Positions 34,485-43,585 of a stretch of 64,000 bases of DNA are shown here, one piece after another. Origin of the DNA: a bacterium (GTDB lineage: Bacteria; Patescibacteriota; Gracilibacteria; JAHISY01). The translations under genes and the position numbers were made by a program. The stretch covers positions 1 through 64,000 of the forward strand of contig JAJYAT010000002.1 in NCBI GenBank assembly GCA_021779375.1, written 5' to 3'. The notes below the pieces were generated by a model. The model searched no databases, was not told where the DNA came from, and saw only the letters and a program-made list of their open reading frames with translations. Numbering within the stretch: the stretch's first letter is position 1; the number at the start of each line of letters is the position of its first letter.

Positions 34485-35015
34485 TCACGTTTTTCTTTTA
34501 TTTTTTAAAATCTTGCCGAGCGAACCTGCAACAATCGTCTTTTTCGGCACATCATTGATCACGACTGCCAGCGCACCAATCTTGGAATCACTGCCAATCT
34601 TGACCGGTCCAAGAATTTTCGCACCCGCGCCAATCACGACGCGATCGCCAATCGTCGGATGACGCTTTTTCTGTAGGTTTTTTTGCCACCAGCCAATCGC
34701 ACCAAGTGTCACGTCGTGGTAAATCATGACATCGTCGCCAACGATCGCAGTCTCGCCAATCACGACGCCATAACCGTGGTCGATGAAAAAGCGTTTACCA
34801 ATCTTGGCACCAGGATGAATCTCAATCCCGGTAATAAAACGCCCAAGTTGTGAAATCAGCCGCGGAAAAAATGGAACGCCAAGCTCGAAAAGTGGATGCG
34901 CGACGCGGTGAAAAACGAGCGCCCACATCCCCGGGTAAAGCAAAATCTCGAGCGGGCGCAATCCGCCACGCAGCGCAGGATCGCGTTTCATCGCAGCTGA
35001 AATCCAATCAAACAC
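34485..35015 (-). CDS. cysE: Serine O-acetyltransferase
   Basis: Acetylates serine for cysteine synthesis. The 176-aa short (EpsC-like) form has left-handed hexapeptide repeats with [28 protein letters not shown], the catalytic His region YHDVTLGA and the closing repeats [10 protein letters not shown]. The start is 10 nt after the valS stop on the same strand, so it is the second gene of a valS-cysE unit. No cysK is in the window. Confidence 0.95.
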   Translation of the reverse strand: MFDWISAAMKRDPALRGGLRPLEILLYPGMWALVFHRVAHPLFELGVPFFPRLISQLGRFITGIEIHPGAKIGKRFFIDHGYGVVIGETAIVGDDVMIYHDVTLGAIGWWQKNLQKKRHPTIGDRVVIGAGAKILGPVKIGSDSKIGALAVVINDVPKKTIVAGSLGKILKNKRKT

Positions 35016-35024
35016 AACTTAATT

Positions 35025-37679
35025 TTACTTCAAAATCTTCAAACGCTCTTCAATTTTCTGAATTTTCTCCTCGACGAATTGCAATTTCGCACGCTCGGCA
35101 TCGACCACGTTTTTCGGCGCGCGCGCGGTGAAGTCTTCGTTTGCGAGCTTTTTTTGAATGACGGCGAGATAAATTTCAGTCTCTTTCAAATCGGCTTTGA
35201 GTCTTTTCTTTTCGACTTTGGGGTCGAGCAATTTCGCCAGCGGCAGATAAATCTCAAGTCCAGCTTCGAATTTCGCGACGGCGTTTTCAACTTTTTTGCC
35301 GCTTTTTTTCACGACTAGCGAACTCAGGCGCGCGAGCTTCTTAATCTCGCTCGACTGTTTTTTGAGAAATGGCTCGAATTTCCCAGCATACACAACCGCC
35401 GCAATTTGGCGCGCCGGCTCGACATTCATTTCATTGCGCACCGAGCGAATGGCGGAAATAATCGCAATCACGATTTGCATTTCCTCTTCAATTTTAGGAT
35501 TGATGTGCGCCTTTAGTGAACGCGGATATTTTTCAGTCGCGAGCAATTTCGGTTTCTTCGCGTTTGGGAAGAATTTCTCCCACAATTTTTCGGTCGCAAA
35601 CGGAATGAAGGGGTGCGATAATCGAAGAATCTGCGCCAAGACATGCGCAAGCAATTTCTTATTCGGCGTGTCTTTCGTGATTTCGAGATACCAATCACAA
35701 AAATCACTCCACACAAATTCCTGAATTTTGGCGGCGGCCTCACCGAAAGCGTATTTCTCGAAAGATTGATTCGCTTCGAGAATGAGTCGATTCAAGCGCG
35801 ACAAAATCCAGCGGTCGGGCAAGCCGTGCGGCGCGGGATCGGACGGAATTTCAATTTTTTTGTCACCCAAAACTCCGAAAACATAGCGCGACGCGTTCCA
35901 AAGTTTATTGACGAAATTACGCTGACCAGTGACCTTCGTCTCGCTAAATTTGAGATCTGTGCCCGGCGTCGAACCAACCACGAGCGAAAGCCTCAACGCG
36001 TCCGTGCCGTATTTTTCAATCATCGCGAGCGGGTCGATGCCGTTGCCGAGACTCTTCGACATTTTGCGACCCTGCTCGTCACGAACGAGCCCGTGCAAAT
36101 AGACCGTCTTAAATGGAGCTTTGCCGGTGAATTCCGCGCCGAGCATCACCATACGCGCGACCCAGAAAAAGAGAATGTCGTAGCCAGTCTCGAGAACTGA
36201 ATTCGGATAAAAAGTTTTGAAGTCTTTGGTGTTCTTCGGCCAGCCGAGCGTCGCGAATGGCCACAGCCCGCTCGAAAACCAAGTGTCGAGCACATCCGCA
36301 TCACGCACCAAGCTGAGATTGCCACAGGTTGGACATTTTTTCGGCGGCGTCTCGGAGACAATCATGCGCTGGCAGCCTTCCTTTTTTTTGTTCTTCTTGT
36401 CAGCGAATTCGGGCACTTTTTTGCAATACCAAACCGGCAGCTGATGTCCCCACCACAGCTGACGCGAGATGCACCAGTCGTGAATCTCGTCGAGCCAGCG
36501 CGTAAATTCTTTTTCGAAGCGCGCCGGTACAAATTCGATCTGACCTTTTTTAACTATTTTCAAAGCCTTTTCTGCCAGCGGCTGCATTTTGACAAACCAC
36601 TGCATCGACTCGAGCGGTTCAATCGTCGCGTCGCAGCGCGAGCAGTGCCCGACGGAATGCGCGTGTTTTTCAATTTTTTCCAAATTGCCGATGTCGTCGA
36701 GATATTTGACGACCGCTTTACGCGCTTCGTGTAAAGGCATGCCGACAAAACGGCGACCGGCGTGCTTGGTCATTTTGCCGTGCGGACCAATCACGACAAT
36801 CGAAGGTAATTTGTGCGTGCGACCGATTTCAGCGTCGAGCGGATCGTGCGCCGGCGTGATTTTGACTGCGCCGGTGCCGAATTTCGGATCGACGCGCGCG
36901 TCAGCTACGACCGGAATCTCACGATTTACAATCGGCAGAATCAAGGTTTTGCCGATGAAATCCTGATAACGGCGGTCGTCCGGATGAACTGCGACAGCGG
37001 TATCACCAAGCATCGTCTCTGGTCGCGTCGTCGCGACACAAATCGAGCGATCCGTCGCACTCACGAAATAGCGAATGAAGTAAAGATTGCCTTCTTCTTC
37101 GCGGTGTTCGACTTCGATGTCGGACAAAACGGTCTGGCAGCGTGGACACCAATTCACTAATTTTTTGTCCCGGTAAATTAGCTTCTTTTTGTAAAGTTCG
37201 ACGAAAGCGTGCGTGACGGCGGCGGAGCGATCGTCGTCGAGCGTGAAAGCCTCGCGTGACCAATCACAGCTCGCGCCCATTTTTTTGATTTGATCGGAAA
37301 TGCGAGCGTGATATTTGTCTTTCCATTCCCAGACCTTTTCGACAAATTTTTCCCGACCGAGATTATCGCGGGAAATGCCTTTTTCGAGCAACCTTTTCTC
37401 GACGACATTTTGCGTCGCGATTCCGGCGTGATCCGTGCCGGGCAGCCACAAAACATCTTTGCCTTTCATCCGTTCGAAACGCGCAAGAATATCCTCAATC
37501 GTCAGCGTAATCGCGTGCCCGAGATGCAGCGCGCCCGTCACGTTCGCTGGCGGCATCATCATCGTGAAAACATTTTTCTTCACTTTGCCGACAGCATGGC
37601 CAAGTTCCGCCGCTGCCCACTTCTGCGCAATTTCCGACTCAACCTCATTCGGGAGATAAGCCTTGGTAATTTCATTCAT
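35025..37679 (-). CDS. valS: Valyl-tRNA synthetase
   Basis: 884-aa class Ia synthetase. Motifs are PPANVTGALHLGHAI (HIGH), the CP1 editing domain (TTRPETMLGDTAVAVHPDD), a Cys-rich zinc insertion (CPTCGN), the GRKMSKSLGNGIDP KMSKS loop, the anticodon domain and the C-terminal coiled coil. The start ATG lies 7 nt after a TAAAAT box. Confidence 0.97.
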   Translation of the reverse strand: MNEITKAYLPNEVESEIAQKWAAAELGHAVGKVKKNVFTMMMPPANVTGALHLGHAITLTIEDILARFERMKGKDVLWLPGTDHAGIATQNVVEKRLLEKGISRDNLGREKFVEKVWEWKDKYHARISDQIKKMGASCDWSREAFTLDDDRSAAVTHAFVELYKKKLIYRDKKLVNWCPRCQTVLSDIEVEHREEEGNLYFIRYFVSATDRSICVATTRPETMLGDTAVAVHPDDRRYQDFIGKTLILPIVNREIPVVADARVDPKFGTGAVKITPAHDPLDAEIGRTHKLPSIVVIGPHGKMTKHAGRRFVGMPLHEARKAVVKYLDDIGNLEKIEKHAHSVGHCSRCDATIEPLESMQWFVKMQPLAEKALKIVKKGQIEFVPARFEKEFTRWLDEIHDWCISRQLWWGHQLPVWYCKKVPEFADKKNKKKEGCQRMIVSETPPKKCPTCGNLSLVRDADVLDTWFSSGLWPFATLGWPKNTKDFKTFYPNSVLETGYDILFFWVARMVMLGAEFTGKAPFKTVYLHGLVRDEQGRKMSKSLGNGIDPLAMIEKYGTDALRLSLVVGSTPGTDLKFSETKVTGQRNFVNKLWNASRYVFGVLGDKKIEIPSDPAPHGLPDRWILSRLNRLILEANQSFEKYAFGEAAAKIQEFVWSDFCDWYLEITKDTPNKKLLAHVLAQILRLSHPFIPFATEKLWEKFFPNAKKPKLLATEKYPRSLKAHINPKIEEEMQIVIAIISAIRSVRNEMNVEPARQIAAVVYAGKFEPFLKKQSSEIKKLARLSSLVVKKSGKKVENAVAKFEAGLEIYLPLAKLLDPKVEKKRLKADLKETEIYLAVIQKKLANEDFTARAPKNVVDAERAKLQFVEEKIQKIEERLKILK

Positions 37680-37686
37680 CTTTTCG

Positions 37687-37692
37687 ATTTTA
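37687..37692 (-). promoter_or_regulatory. -10 box of valS-cysE, leaderless arrangement
   Basis: TAAAAT on the minus strand, 7 nt before the valS ATG. No T-box or other aminoacyl-tRNA-responsive leader is possible with such a start. Confidence 0.5.
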
Positions 37693-37836
37693 ACTAAATT
37701 TATGGTTTTGGTTAAGCATCGGGTGAATAAAAAATGTGCAACTTCTCTTTAAGAAGCCCAAAAAATAGCCTCGTCGCTTGTATTTACAAAAATAATTTTA
37801 GTTTTAAAACAGAATAAGTCAGCTGAGCCAAACTGC

Positions 37837-37842
37837 TAAAAT
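37837..37842 (+). promoter_or_regulatory. -10 box of the first glycosyltransferase gene
   Basis: TAAAAT, then 7 nt, then the TTG start at 37850. Confidence 0.4.
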
Positions 37843-37849
37843 CTTCGCG

Positions 37850-38806
37850 TTGCCTCCCCTCTTTTCTGTCGGAATCGTTTTATTTGAAACCAAATTTTTG
37901 GAGCAGTCGCTCTCCTCTCTGTTCGCTCAGAATTTTGCAAATGTGGAGTTTTTGCTGCGCGATCATTCACCCGATTTCGTCGCGAGTAAATTTATTGAGG
38001 AAAAATTGCCCGAAATCGCCGCCCGAGCCAAAATCTTCCGTGGTGAAAACTTGTGGCATTCCGGTGGAATGAATTTTTTGATTCGCCAATCGCAGGGCGA
38101 GTTCTTCGTCGCGGCTTCAGCCGACGCACTTTACGAGCCGAATTTTTTGGTACGAGCAGCTGAGATTTTAAACAAAGCAGAAAACGCGAAAGTTGGTGTT
38201 CTGGGAGGAAAATTAAAAGGCTGGGATTTCGAGAAGAATGAAAAACTAGAAACGCTCGACTCGGCTGGCATCGGCACAAAAAAGTCTGGGAAATTTTTTG
38301 AAATCGGCTCGGGCGAAAATTCGGAAAAATTCACGGAGGAAAAAATCGTCTTCGGAATTTCCGGCGCACTCGCAATCTTGCGCCGCAGCGCACTCGAGGA
38401 AATTGCGGAAAATGGCGAATTTTTCGATGAAAAATTGCATTTCAAAAATGACGTCGACCTCGCCTTTCGGCTAAATTGGCTCGGCTGGCAGGCGAAATTT
38501 TCGCCGGAAATCGTAGCGTGGCACGCACGCGGACTCGGCGACGCGAAGCCGCGCTCCGAGCGTTCCGACTTCGAAAGAGAGAACTCTACTTTCGGACAAT
38601 TCGTCGTCATCGCGAAAAACTTCGACGCAAATTTCTCCTGGCGCGTAAAATTTCTAATGAAATTACGCCTGCTCGCACTGCGAACTTTTGGAATTTTCGG
38701 CAAAGCCGAAGGTGTAGGCATTCGAAAATTCGACGCACTCAGCGCAAACTTACAACCGTCGCGACACCAAGTCGCGGCCGCTGAAATTGAAAAATTATTG
38801 GTCTAA
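37850..38806 (+). CDS. Family 2 glycosyltransferase (rhamnosyltransferase-like)
   Basis: 318 aa, GT-A fold. The opening strand VGIVLFETKFLEQSLSSL is followed by a SADALYEPNF motif at the DXD position and a downstream acceptor region (FKNDVDLAFRLNWLGW). It probably builds surface polysaccharide from a nucleotide sugar. The start is TTG, fixed by a TAAAAT box 7 nt upstream. It pairs with the GT2 gene downstream. Confidence 0.88.
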   Translation: MPPLFSVGIVLFETKFLEQSLSSLFAQNFANVEFLLRDHSPDFVASKFIEEKLPEIAARAKIFRGENLWHSGGMNFLIRQSQGEFFVAASADALYEPNFLVRAAEILNKAENAKVGVLGGKLKGWDFEKNEKLETLDSAGIGTKKSGKFFEIGSGENSEKFTEEKIVFGISGALAILRRSALEEIAENGEFFDEKLHFKNDVDLAFRLNWLGWQAKFSPEIVAWHARGLGDAKPRSERSDFERENSTFGQFVVIAKNFDANFSWRVKFLMKLRLLALRTFGIFGKAEGVGIRKFDALSANLQPSRHQVAAAEIEKLLV

Positions 38807-38824
38807 TTTTTTCTGACCAGCTGA

Positions 38825-38879
38825 CCAATCACCCTCCGAACCTAGTAGCCAATCACCCTCCGAACCTATTTCGAACCTA
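38825..38879 (+). repeat. Short tandem direct repeat between two GT2 genes
   Basis: ccaatcaccctccgaaccta occurs at 38825-38844 and 38849-38868, with a third partial unit (tcgaaccta) ending just before the next ATG. The 24-bp period in a promoter-proximal spacer makes it a possible phase-variable tract. Confidence 0.75.
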
Positions 38880-38883
38880 ATAA

Positions 38884-39696
38884 ATGAAGCTCTCAATCAT
38901 CATTCTCGACTTCGCCAAATCGACGCGCGCGCTCGAAAACATCGCTGCGCTGCTGCGCCAAAAAACTAATTTTGATTTTGAAATCATCGTCGCCGTGAAT
39001 GCCGCGACTGATGCCAAAAAACAGAAATTCGCGACACTCGTCAGCCAACCGAAAATTAAATTGATTTTTAACAATGAAAATCTAGGCTATCCACGCGGAG
39101 TGAATGAAGCGGTGAAAAAAGCGAGCGGCGAAATTTTGGCAATTGTAAATCCTGACATTATTTGCCGCGAAGAAAATGCGCTGCAAAACCTAGTTGATTT
39201 CTTTGGTCAAAATCCTGAAATTGGTGTGCTCGCGCCGCGCCAAATTCGCGACACCGACGGCGCGACTGAGATGACGATTCGTGCTTTTCCGAAATTATCG
39301 AACCAAATTGCACGGCGAACTTTTTTGCGTCGCCTGCCGATCCTGCGTAAGCGCGTCGCCTACGACGAATGCCGCAATCTCGATCTTTCACAAATCCAAA
39401 AAGTCGATTGGCTGCAGTCGAGCTTTTGGCTTGTCGCGCGCGATCTTTGGGAAAAATTGGACGGACTCGACGAGCGCTTTTTTCTGTTTATGTCCGACCC
39501 AGATTTTTGCCGCCGCGCTTGGGAAGCTGATAAAACAGTTGTTTTCTTACCAGAAGTTGCCGTCGCAGCAGACGGCGTGCGCTGCTCCTCGGGTGGCTTC
39601 CTCGCCTTTTTTCAGAAATGGACACTGCGCCAACACCTGCGCGATGCCTGGAAATATTATCGGAAATGGCACGGCAAGAAGAATCCACGCAATTAG
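38884..39696 (+). CDS. Family 2 glycosyltransferase
   Basis: 270 aa, GT-A fold. The N-terminal strand is LSIIILDFAKSTRALENI. AIVNPDIICREENAL occupies the DXD region, and FFLFMSDPDFCRRAWEA the acceptor and catalytic-base region. It resembles rhamnosyl/WbbL-type transferases. It follows the tandem repeat and its 3' end overlaps the convergent 187-aa gene by 4 nt. Confidence 0.9.
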   Translation: MKLSIIILDFAKSTRALENIAALLRQKTNFDFEIIVAVNAATDAKKQKFATLVSQPKIKLIFNNENLGYPRGVNEAVKKASGEILAIVNPDIICREENALQNLVDFFGQNPEIGVLAPRQIRDTDGATEMTIRAFPKLSNQIARRTFLRRLPILRKRVAYDECRNLDLSQIQKVDWLQSSFWLVARDLWEKLDGLDERFFLFMSDPDFCRRAWEADKTVVFLPEVAVAADGVRCSSGGFLAFFQKWTLRQHLRDAWKYYRKWHGKKNPRN

Positions 39697-40256
39697 TTTT
39701 TTTGCTTTTCTTCTATTTCGGCTAAATATCCTCGCAAGTTTGCAACCAAATTAGGGTCTTTTTCAATTGAGTCTTTTCCTGCACTGAAACGAAAATCTCT
39801 CTCAAGAATAATTAACACCTCTCCAATTGTTTGCAAAAACTTATCATTCCATGGGTCAATCGACGGATTGAACACTTCATGTTCATCTTCATCGTCCCAT
39901 GGATCACAAAAAAGTCCTAGGATTTCAATCCTAACTTTTTCTTTTAATCTCGCTTTATTTAATAGCAACCCTGTCATCTTCTCTCCGGCAATTTCAGAAT
40001 TATCTATTTTGCCATCAAAACCTAAAAAGCTTACTAAACCGGCGTCGATTAATCTTTTCAGCTCTTGACCTAAGTAGGTGGTAACTTTTTCAAATTCCTG
40101 AAGAGAAAGCGGTGACTCGACACCTTCATTTAGCTCACCCAAAGCTTTCTGTATATTTTCCAGACCTCTAACTCCAGACAATAATTTTTGATCTTTGAAA
40201 ACTGCAAGGTTTTTTTTGGGAATTAGCCTGGTTTCTCTTCTTGAAACAATATCCAT
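39693..40256 (-). CDS. Hypothetical protein, AT-rich
   Basis: 187 aa, no family recognised. An acidic Trp-containing segment (CDPWDDEDEHEVFNPSIDPW) stands out in the middle; the rest looks helical. A TAAAAT box about 20 nt before the ATG suggests its own promoter. Composition differs from both neighbours. Confidence 0.65.
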   Translation of the reverse strand: MDIVSRRETRLIPKKNLAVFKDQKLLSGVRGLENIQKALGELNEGVESPLSLQEFEKVTTYLGQELKRLIDAGLVSFLGFDGKIDNSEIAGEKMTGLLLNKARLKEKVRIEILGLFCDPWDDEDEHEVFNPSIDPWNDKFLQTIGEVLIILERDFRFSAGKDSIEKDPNLVANLRGYLAEIEEKQKN

Positions 40257-40307
40257 TTCAAAAAAATTAAAGGGATTGATTTTAACCCCTTGTTCTTTTT
40301 TTACAAA

Positions 40308-42674
40308 TTAGTTTTTGTAAAACTCCGGCAGAATTTTGGGCGGACGGACTGAGGAAATTTTTCCAAGTGTTTCGAGATCAGTGATTTTGATTTTGCCGAG
40401 GTAAAGTTTCTGAAGGTCACCACCATCTTCAGCGAACTTTTGAATTTTACGAAAACCGGAAAAGTAAATCGCTTCTTTCGTGAAGCCACCTTTTTGTGCC
40501 GTCTCAGTCAAACCACGTTTGATTTTTACTGCTGTTTTCCAGGCGCGCTCGTCGTCGAAGCCGAATTTTTTGACGAAATTAAAAATTCCCCGAAAGGATT
40601 TTTCCGCCGATTCAGCGACAGCGAGATAATTCAGTGCCGGCCAAAATTCTTTCTCGGAATTTTTGGCGAGAACTAAGCTTTGATTGAAAATCGCCAAGCC
40701 TTCTTCCGTCTCGAGATAATTGCCGAAACCCCGCGCGAAAATTTTGAAAGGCTGCGCACTGCCATTTTCACCGCGCAAAATGTGCGTCTCGATTTCGTGC
40801 GCGATTGTCGCGCGCAAACCTGCCGGTGACCAACGCGCCGCACGCCGTATGAAAAGCGTGCCGGATTTCCCGGCGAGCGCGTCCGCGACGAGGTCATCGC
40901 GCAAGGCAACTTTCCAATTTTTGAGACCATACTGGGCGAAGACCTTTTCGAATTCCCCTGCTACCATGGCGGAATCAAGTGTCGCACTTTCAGCTGGAAA
41001 TGTTTTTGGTTTGGCGGCGAGTTTCTTACGCGCGATGGCGAGATCTTCCTCGGTCGGAAAACCGTAAAGTTGCCTGGATTTCAGTGAAAATTCCGGCGTG
41101 CCAATCGCCGCAAGCAAATTAATTTTGCGGCGAATTTCAATTTTTTTGTCGCGAAAAATCGCGCCAAGTGGCGTCTCCGGGAGTTTGATCGCGACCAGCT
41201 CGTCGAGCAGATCTTGCGGCACAAAAGCTAATTTGCGATAAGTGAAAACCGGCTCGTATTTTTTGGAGGCAAAAAATTTCTCTTTTTCCGCAAGCAAATT
41301 GGTCGGCTTCAGGAAATACAGAAGCTTAATTTTCTTATCGAGCTCGGACAGCTTTTGGTCGATTGCGACGAAATCAATCTTAGACGAGACAGCGGAATCA
41401 TTTTCTTTCGGTAAAATTTTCTCATCACGCAAAACCGGATTAATGAGGAAATTGGTGAGATCGCGCCGACCAAGGATGATTTTGTAATTCGCCGAGCTAA
41501 GGTCGGTTTTTTCCGCGACGGTCGTGATGCGCTCGTCCGCAACGATAATTTTGAGGTGGACATTTTTGACGCTTTCGCCAACGCGCGGCAGATTCAATTT
41601 CTCAGCCAACTGCGCATCAACCGCGCTCGTCTCGTGCGTCGCATCGAGCTCGACTTTGACGCGGTAAATCAGATTTTCTTTGAGTAAAATTTCTGCCGAC
41701 TCGATAAAATCCACAATCTTTTTCTTGGGATATTTCCTTTGTTTTTGAATTTTACCGAAAAGCTCCTTGCCGAGCTTCACGCCTTTTTCCGGCGAATCAA
41801 CTTTCAAACCACGAATCCGTTCGAGGCGTTTTTTGAGCGGAGCGAGATTCGCGGTTTGCACTGACAAACCGGCACGCGCATTCACCTCAAGCAACACCGG
41901 TCCTTCTTTTTGGTCGACGACGACATCTGCCGCGAGGTAGCCGAGATTGGTGTGCAGCTGCGCCGCGCTGGCAATCGCGAGAATGCGATCGAACTCAGGA
42001 ATCACATAACCCGCCGTCGCCATACCGCCCGGCAATTCGTCGAGTCGGCGATTAAACTGGACGGCGTAAGTCGTTTTGCCGGAAGCCAGATCGATGCCGA
42101 GCCCGATTCCGCCGAGGTGGATATTCGCCTTGCCACCACTCACCGGCGTCGGCACACGAAGCATCGCCATGACCGGAATGAGGTTGTGGACGATGACCCG
42201 CACGTCCGGCAAACCTTCGACCGCCAAGCCCGGAATGAATTCGACCGAGTCAATGCGCGCCTCGAAAAAAGCGATATCCGGTAAATTGGCGATGGAATAT
42301 TCACCATCCAAAATATCCTCGATGTGCTCGCGCAATTCGGCTTCGGTGATTTTGGCACCGCCAACTTTTTGCCAAACACCATCGATAATTTTATCTTTCA
42401 CGACGATAATGCCCTCACCGCCGTAACCAGCGTTGGGCTTCAGCACGAATGAGTCCGGCAAACCGTCAAAATCAAACTTTTCAAATTCGGCGTGATTGCG
42501 AATCGTCGCAATAATCTTCGGGACAGGAATGCCGCGCGCCGCCAGAAAACGTTTTGTCGCCAATTTGGAGTCCGCCATCTGCACCGCCTTTTTGCGGTTG
42601 AAAGGATGGAGATACTGCAAATTCCGCGCATTGATTCCGAGAATACCGTGATTTTTGAAAAGCGAAAACGCCAT
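40308..42674 (-). CDS. ATP-grasp ligase / aspartyl-protease-like / DUF1704 metallopeptidase fusion
   Basis: About 788 aa. Residues about 1-300 are a RimK-related ATP-grasp ligase (FVLKPNAGYGGEGIIVV; LLEVNARAGL), the alpha-L-glutamate ligase-like group. Residues about 335-420 follow the retropepsin-like 'Zn_protease' (PF05618) layout: LDATHETSAVDA in place of the usual DTGA-TS, and the closing ILGRRDLTNFLINP. Residues about 440-788 are DUF1704, with HEIETH (HExxxH), ETEEGLA and KFAEDGGDLQKLYLGKI. DUF1704 is the family of MATCAP-type tyrosine carboxypeptidases. In other bacteria these domains occur as neighbouring genes; here one chain holds a peptide-bond maker and two potential peptide-bond breakers. 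The ATG overlaps the leuD stop (TGATG). Confidence 0.85.
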   Translation of the reverse strand: MAFSLFKNHGILGINARNLQYLHPFNRKKAVQMADSKLATKRFLAARGIPVPKIIATIRNHAEFEKFDFDGLPDSFVLKPNAGYGGEGIIVVKDKIIDGVWQKVGGAKITEAELREHIEDILDGEYSIANLPDIAFFEARIDSVEFIPGLAVEGLPDVRVIVHNLIPVMAMLRVPTPVSGGKANIHLGGIGLGIDLASGKTTYAVQFNRRLDELPGGMATAGYVIPEFDRILAIASAAQLHTNLGYLAADVVVDQKEGPVLLEVNARAGLSVQTANLAPLKKRLERIRGLKVDSPEKGVKLGKELFGKIQKQRKYPKKKIVDFIESAEILLKENLIYRVKVELDATHETSAVDAQLAEKLNLPRVGESVKNVHLKIIVADERITTVAEKTDLSSANYKIILGRRDLTNFLINPVLRDEKILPKENDSAVSSKIDFVAIDQKLSELDKKIKLLYFLKPTNLLAEKEKFFASKKYEPVFTYRKLAFVPQDLLDELVAIKLPETPLGAIFRDKKIEIRRKINLLAAIGTPEFSLKSRQLYGFPTEEDLAIARKKLAAKPKTFPAESATLDSAMVAGEFEKVFAQYGLKNWKVALRDDLVADALAGKSGTLFIRRAARWSPAGLRATIAHEIETHILRGENGSAQPFKIFARGFGNYLETEEGLAIFNQSLVLAKNSEKEFWPALNYLAVAESAEKSFRGIFNFVKKFGFDDERAWKTAVKIKRGLTETAQKGGFTKEAIYFSGFRKIQKFAEDGGDLQKLYLGKIKITDLETLGKISSVRPPKILPEFYKN

Positions 42675-43153
42675 CAAATTTGATTCAAAAGCCCGCCCGC
42701 TGCAACGATGTTTTGTAAAAATTCAGGCAGCGGCTCAACTGTGAATTCAGTTTTTTGGGTCAAATTCTTGATTTTGGAATTAGCTAAATCAATCTCGATC
42801 GCATCGTTCTCGGCGAATTTGGCGGCAGCATCGGCGAGCACGAAAGTCGGCAAACCGAAATTGATTGAATTGCGGAAAAAAATCCGCGCGAATGATTCGG
42901 CAATCACGGCCTGGACGCCCGCACCGACGAGTGCCCACACAGCGTGTTCGCGACTCGAACCGCAACCGAAATTTTTGCCCGCGATTACGATTGGATTCTC
43001 AGCGGAATTTAACTTCGCGCCACCAAGTGCTTCGAGCGCATGCGCCGCAAGCTCGGCGGAATCCGACGAAGTCAGGTATTTCGCCGGGATGATCAAATCG
43101 GTATCGATATCGTCTCGTGCGAAAATTTGCGCGGAGCCAGAAATATTTTTCAT
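42674..43153 (-). CDS. leuD: 3-isopropylmalate dehydratase small subunit
   Basis: Swivel domain of isopropylmalate isomerase in leucine synthesis. The 159 aa show DDIDTDLIIPAKYLTS and the diagnostic GKNFGCGSSREHAVWAL. Substrate choice between isopropylmalate and homoaconitate is set by a loop I cannot judge, but leuA lies divergently 450 bp away. leuC is not in the window. The ATG is 6 nt after a TAAAAT box. Confidence 0.93.
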   Translation of the reverse strand: MKNISGSAQIFARDDIDTDLIIPAKYLTSSDSAELAAHALEALGGAKLNSAENPIVIAGKNFGCGSSREHAVWALVGAGVQAVIAESFARIFFRNSINFGLPTFVLADAAAKFAENDAIEIDLANSKIKNLTQKTEFTVEPLPEFLQNIVAAGGLLNQI

Positions 43154-43159
43154 GGCGGC

Positions 43160-43165
43160 ATTTTA
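43160..43165 (-). promoter_or_regulatory. -10 box of leuD, leaderless arrangement
   Basis: TAAAAT on the minus strand, 6 nt before the leuD ATG. It is close to the divergent promoter at 43188-43216. Confidence 0.5.
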
Positions 43166-43187
43166 GCAAATAGCGCGAACACAGGAT

Positions 43188-43216
43188 TTGCTCGCGCGAA
43201 AAAAGTTGTCTAAAAT
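43188..43216 (+). promoter_or_regulatory. Promoter of the leuA operon
   Basis: TTGCTC at 43188-43193, a 17-bp spacer and TAAAAT at 43211-43216, divergent from leuD. The leader to the small membrane gene is about 18 nt. Confidence 0.65.
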
Positions 43217-43239
43217 TCAGCCAACTTAACCCCCGCAAA

Positions 43240-43491
43240 ATGAGCACTCCATTTAAATTGATTAAGGCAATCTACGTTTATGTAGCCGCTCTCGTCGGAC
43301 TGCTCGTCCTCGCTGCGGGCTTTTACGGTTTATTGGAATACATGCTGAGCATTCTTTTTATCAATGTGAGCTTCGATGCGATTTACGTCATCACTCCACT
43401 CACCCGCATCATCACCGGTCTACTCATCATGGTACCGCACTGGGCGATTGGTCATCATTTCCATCTGATTGAGCACAAAGCTAAAAAATGA
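43240..43491 (+). CDS. Small membrane protein upstream of leuA
   Basis: 83 aa, with two hydrophobic segments (VYVAALVGLLVLAAGFYGLL and a second around residues 55-70) and a His-rich end (PHWAIGHHFHLIEH). It resembles DUF5671-type proteins loosely. Its stop overlaps the ATG of the Leu-rich leader peptide, so ribosomes finishing this gene could restart on the leader. A role in leucine transport or sensing is only speculation. Confidence 0.7.
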   Translation: MSTPFKLIKAIYVYVAALVGLLVLAAGFYGLLEYMLSILFINVSFDAIYVITPLTRIITGLLIMVPHWAIGHHFHLIEHKAKK

Positions 43492-43535
43492 TTACACCTA
43501 AATTTTTTCTCGAGCTCCTTCTCCTCGGTTTTTGA
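43488..43535 (+). CDS. leuL: Leucine-rich leader peptide of leuA
   Basis: Too short for the ORF track. ATG 43488 to TGA 43533-43535 encodes MITPKFFLELLLLGF, 15 aa with five Leu codons in six positions (CTC GAG CTC CTT CTC CTC) near the end. The codon run lies just before the alternative hairpins, exactly as in classical leu operon leader peptides. The start overlaps the stop of the preceding gene (ATGA). Confidence 0.8.
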   Translation: MITPKFFLELLLLGF

Positions 43536-43585
43536 GAGGCTCGATTTTTGTGAAATTGAAGCCTCTCGAAACTGAGAGGCTTTTT
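43534..43585 (+). promoter_or_regulatory. Transcription attenuator (leucine) before leuA
   Basis: GAGAGGCT occurs at 43534-43541 and again at 43574-43581, and AGCCTCTC at 43560-43567 can pair with either. Pairing with the second copy gives an 8-bp terminator followed by TTTTTATTT; pairing with the first gives an antiterminator. In addition CGAGC (43511-43515) can pair with GCTCG (43539-43543) as a protector. Stalling on the Leu codons would leave 43534-43541 free and allow readthrough. A ribosome reaching the stop would cover it and favour termination. Confidence 0.8.
43560..43585 (+). terminator. Intrinsic terminator arm of the leu attenuator
   Basis: AGCCTCTC, loop GAAACT, GAGAGGCT, then a T-rich run ending 17 nt before the leuA ATG. 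Confidence 0.85.
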
